A DNA stretch of 7,631 nt from an uncultured Porphyromonadaceae bacterium (lineage in GTDB: Bacteria; Bacteroidota; Bacteroidia; Bacteroidales; Muribaculaceae), in contig CAMWRO010000141.1 in the NCBI GenBank assembly GCA_947176615.1, forward strand, positions 1 to 7,631, given 5' to 3'. A program made the position numbers and the translations under genes. The notes under the pieces were generated by a model. That model had not been told where the DNA came from and did not search any database. It worked only from the letters and a program-made list of their open reading frames with translations. Below are positions 6,104-7,631 of the stretch, piece by piece (the first letter of the stretch is position 1; each line of letters begins with the position of its first letter).

Positions 6104-7631
6104 GTGAGCCATTCATCAAGACATAAGATATTAAAAATATTATTATGGACATTCGTCGGGGTTGTCGGATTGGTGCTGATTATCCCGGTTCTCCTTTATA
6201 TTCCGTTTGTTCAAGACTTTGCGCGCGATATAGCAGTAAAAAAAGTCAATGAATCCACGGGGATGAATATCTCGGTGGGGTATCTCAGGCTGAAGTTTCC
6301 GCTGAAAGTCTCGGCTGCCGACGTTCAGGTCATCCAAGAAAGCGGCGACACGATGCTCACCGCGGGCAATCTTGACATCGCCGTGAAATTGCGCCCGCTG
6401 CTACACGGAGACATAGAAGTCGACGGAGCGCGGCTCGACAAGGCGTTTTACCAGATGGGGAATGCCGACTCGGTAATGTGGTTGCGCGCCCGCATAGACA
6501 TGGCCGACATCAACGGCACAGACCTCAACCTGAAAAAAGGGACAATCGCCCTCGACCGCGCCCTGATTGACGGAGGCTGCGTATCATTGCGCATGCTTGA
6601 GGACTCGACCTCGGCTCCGGTTGACACAACGGCATCAACGCCGTGGAATATTACCGCCGGTGACATCGAGCTGCGCAATATCACTTACTCGATGGAGATG
6701 CTCCCGACCATCGACTCGCTCGGCTGCAACATCCCCGCCGCGCGACTGCGCGACGCATCAATAGACATGGCAACCCGCCGCATCCACGGTCACTCGCTCA
6801 GCATCGACAGCGTTTCGGCGACCTATCTGACCCCGTCGGCCGAATATCTTGCAAGCCATCCTGTCACCGAGACCGCCAAGACTGATTCCACCGCCACTGC
6901 CCCTTCCCAGATGTGGTCCATAACAGCCGATGAACTACGCCTGACCGCGCGACGGGGAACCTATGCCACGGCAGGCGTGACCCCGATGCCGGGACTGGAC
7001 ATGAACTACATCGAGGTCGAGGACATCGTTATTGAGGTGGATTCATTTTACAACAGGGGCACATCCATCAACGTCCCTCTCAAACGCCTGAGCGGAACCG
7101 AGCGTTGCGGACTGCAATTATACGCGACCGGGACATTCGCTATGGACTCACTCTCCATGCGAGCAACCGACATGGCCATCTCAACCCTCAAATCAACTAT
7201 TGATTTTGATGCCGAAATGGGCATGGGCGACCTGACCGCCGACTCCACCCTCCCCCTCTCTCTTAAAGCCGACGCCCGCATCAACCTCGGCGAAGTAAAA
7301 GACGCCATGCCGGCCGTAGCTCCCATGCTTGCCGTCATCCCCACCGCCAAAGAGGCCATACTGAAAACCGACATTGCCGGAACAGCCGGAAGTATCGATG
7401 TCAGCCGGCTCCTGCTCCAAGTCCCCGGCCTGTTGCGCGTCAACGGCGACGGAGTTATTGACAATCCCATGGATTTCAACCGGATGGAGGGGAATGTGAC
7501 ATTGGCGGGCGAATTTGCGTCGCTAAACTCGATAAAAAAGATACTCCCCCCCCCCCTGGCCAAGACCATCAATATCCCCGCGATGCAAATAAGAGGAAAC
7601 GTGGATTACCGTCCCCACCGCATCTCGTGCG
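6104..7631 (+). CDS. TamB/AsmA-like envelope biogenesis protein, N-terminal part (runs off the right edge)
   Basis: The frame is open from a GTG at 6104 to the window end, 509 codons plus one base, with no stop. An in-frame TGA at 6098-6100 limits the start, and the N-terminus MSHSSRHK is sensible. Residues about 12-34 are a single membrane anchor, so the rest lies in the periplasm. Next comes DFARDIAVKKVNESTGMNIS (38-57) and GYLRLKFPLKV, typical of the N-terminal AsmA-like region of Bacteroidota TamB-type proteins. The remainder is beta-rich with repeated lipid-groove-like strands such as GDIEVDGARLD and AGDIELRNITY. TamB proteins bridge inner and outer membrane, and act in outer-membrane protein assembly and phospholipid transport. 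Family members here are commonly about 1500 residues, so roughly two thirds, including the C-terminal DUF490 domain, would be outside. Eleven consecutive C at 7546-7556 encode part of LPPPL in frame. AsmA proper is the alternative assignment. Confidence 0.86.
   Translation, partial: MSHSSRHKILKILLWTFVGVVGLVLIIPVLLYIPFVQDFARDIAVKKVNESTGMNISVGYLRLKFPLKVSAADVQVIQESGDTMLTAGNLDIAVKLRPLLHGDIEVDGARLDKAFYQMGNADSVMWLRARIDMADINGTDLNLKKGTIALDRALIDGGCVSLRMLEDSTSAPVDTTASTPWNITAGDIELRNITYSMEMLPTIDSLGCNIPAARLRDASIDMATRRIHGHSLSIDSVSATYLTPSAEYLASHPVTETAKTDSTATAPSQMWSITADELRLTARRGTYATAGVTPMPGLDMNYIEVEDIVIEVDSFYNRGTSINVPLKRLSGTERCGLQLYATGTFAMDSLSMRATDMAISTLKSTIDFDAEMGMGDLTADSTLPLSLKADARINLGEVKDAMPAVAPMLAVIPTAKEAILKTDIAGTAGSIDVSRLLLQVPGLLRVNGDGVIDNPMDFNRMEGNVTLAGEFASLNSIKKILPPPLAKTINIPAMQIRGNVDYRPHRISC
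7546..7556 (+). repeat. Poly-C tract of 11 bases inside the tamB-like coding sequence
   Basis: Eleven consecutive cytosines span part of the codons CTC CCC CCC CCC CTG. With 11 bases the frame stays open to the window edge. Loss of one C would lead to a TAA at 7590-7592. Gain of one C gives a shifted frame with no stop before the window ends. Confidence 0.9.

Noticed and set aside
7048..7572. 174-codon minus-strand open frame near the right edge
   Set aside because: It is antisense to the tamB-like frame, whose anchor and AsmA-like sequence are convincing.

Overview
The window looks like ordinary chromosomal DNA from a member of the phylum Bacteroidota, most likely order Bacteroidales. Two things point there. 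Several upstream regions carry the phylum-specific promoter form TTG-N~20-TAnnTTTG, with no Shine-Dalgarno sequences. The gene families also fit: an AsmA/TamB-like protein and a secreted tricorn-type S41 peptidase with Bacteroidota-like wording. A Muribaculaceae-like gut organism is a plausible guess from the GC-rich genes and AT-rich spacers, but the sequence cannot fix genus.

Left part (minus strand): the window opens inside a CAU-anticodon tRNA, truncated at its 3' side and preceded by a perfect Bacteroidota promoter. About 330 bases without a protein gene follow, ending in a strong intrinsic terminator for the next gene, an OmpA-family lipoprotein with a glycine-zipper segment. Its promoter faces away from the rightward genes across an AT-rich divergent region (about 1087-1262) containing two palindromes with related half-sites.

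Right part (plus strand): four co-directional genes. They are a DMT-superfamily (EamA) inner-membrane transporter, a 1087-residue tricorn-like S41 protease with an N-terminal signal peptide, a YjbQ/UPF0047 protein, and the first 509 codons of a TamB/AsmA-like envelope protein that starts at GTG and runs off the right edge. EamA and the tricorn gene are 52 bases apart. A 16-bp perfect hairpin separates the tricorn gene from yjbQ. Most of the set concerns the cell envelope: peptidoglycan-anchored lipoprotein, periplasmic protein turnover and outer-membrane biogenesis. YjbQ is the exception, and no shared pathway is evident.

I do not see a mobile element, CRISPR array, toxin-antitoxin pair, defence island or evidently new system. 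The points most worth a second look are an 11-base cytosine run inside the tamB-like coding sequence (possible slippage switch or sequencing artefact), the hairpin before yjbQ, the palindromes between ompA and eamA, and the unusual sequence around the tricorn nucleophile.
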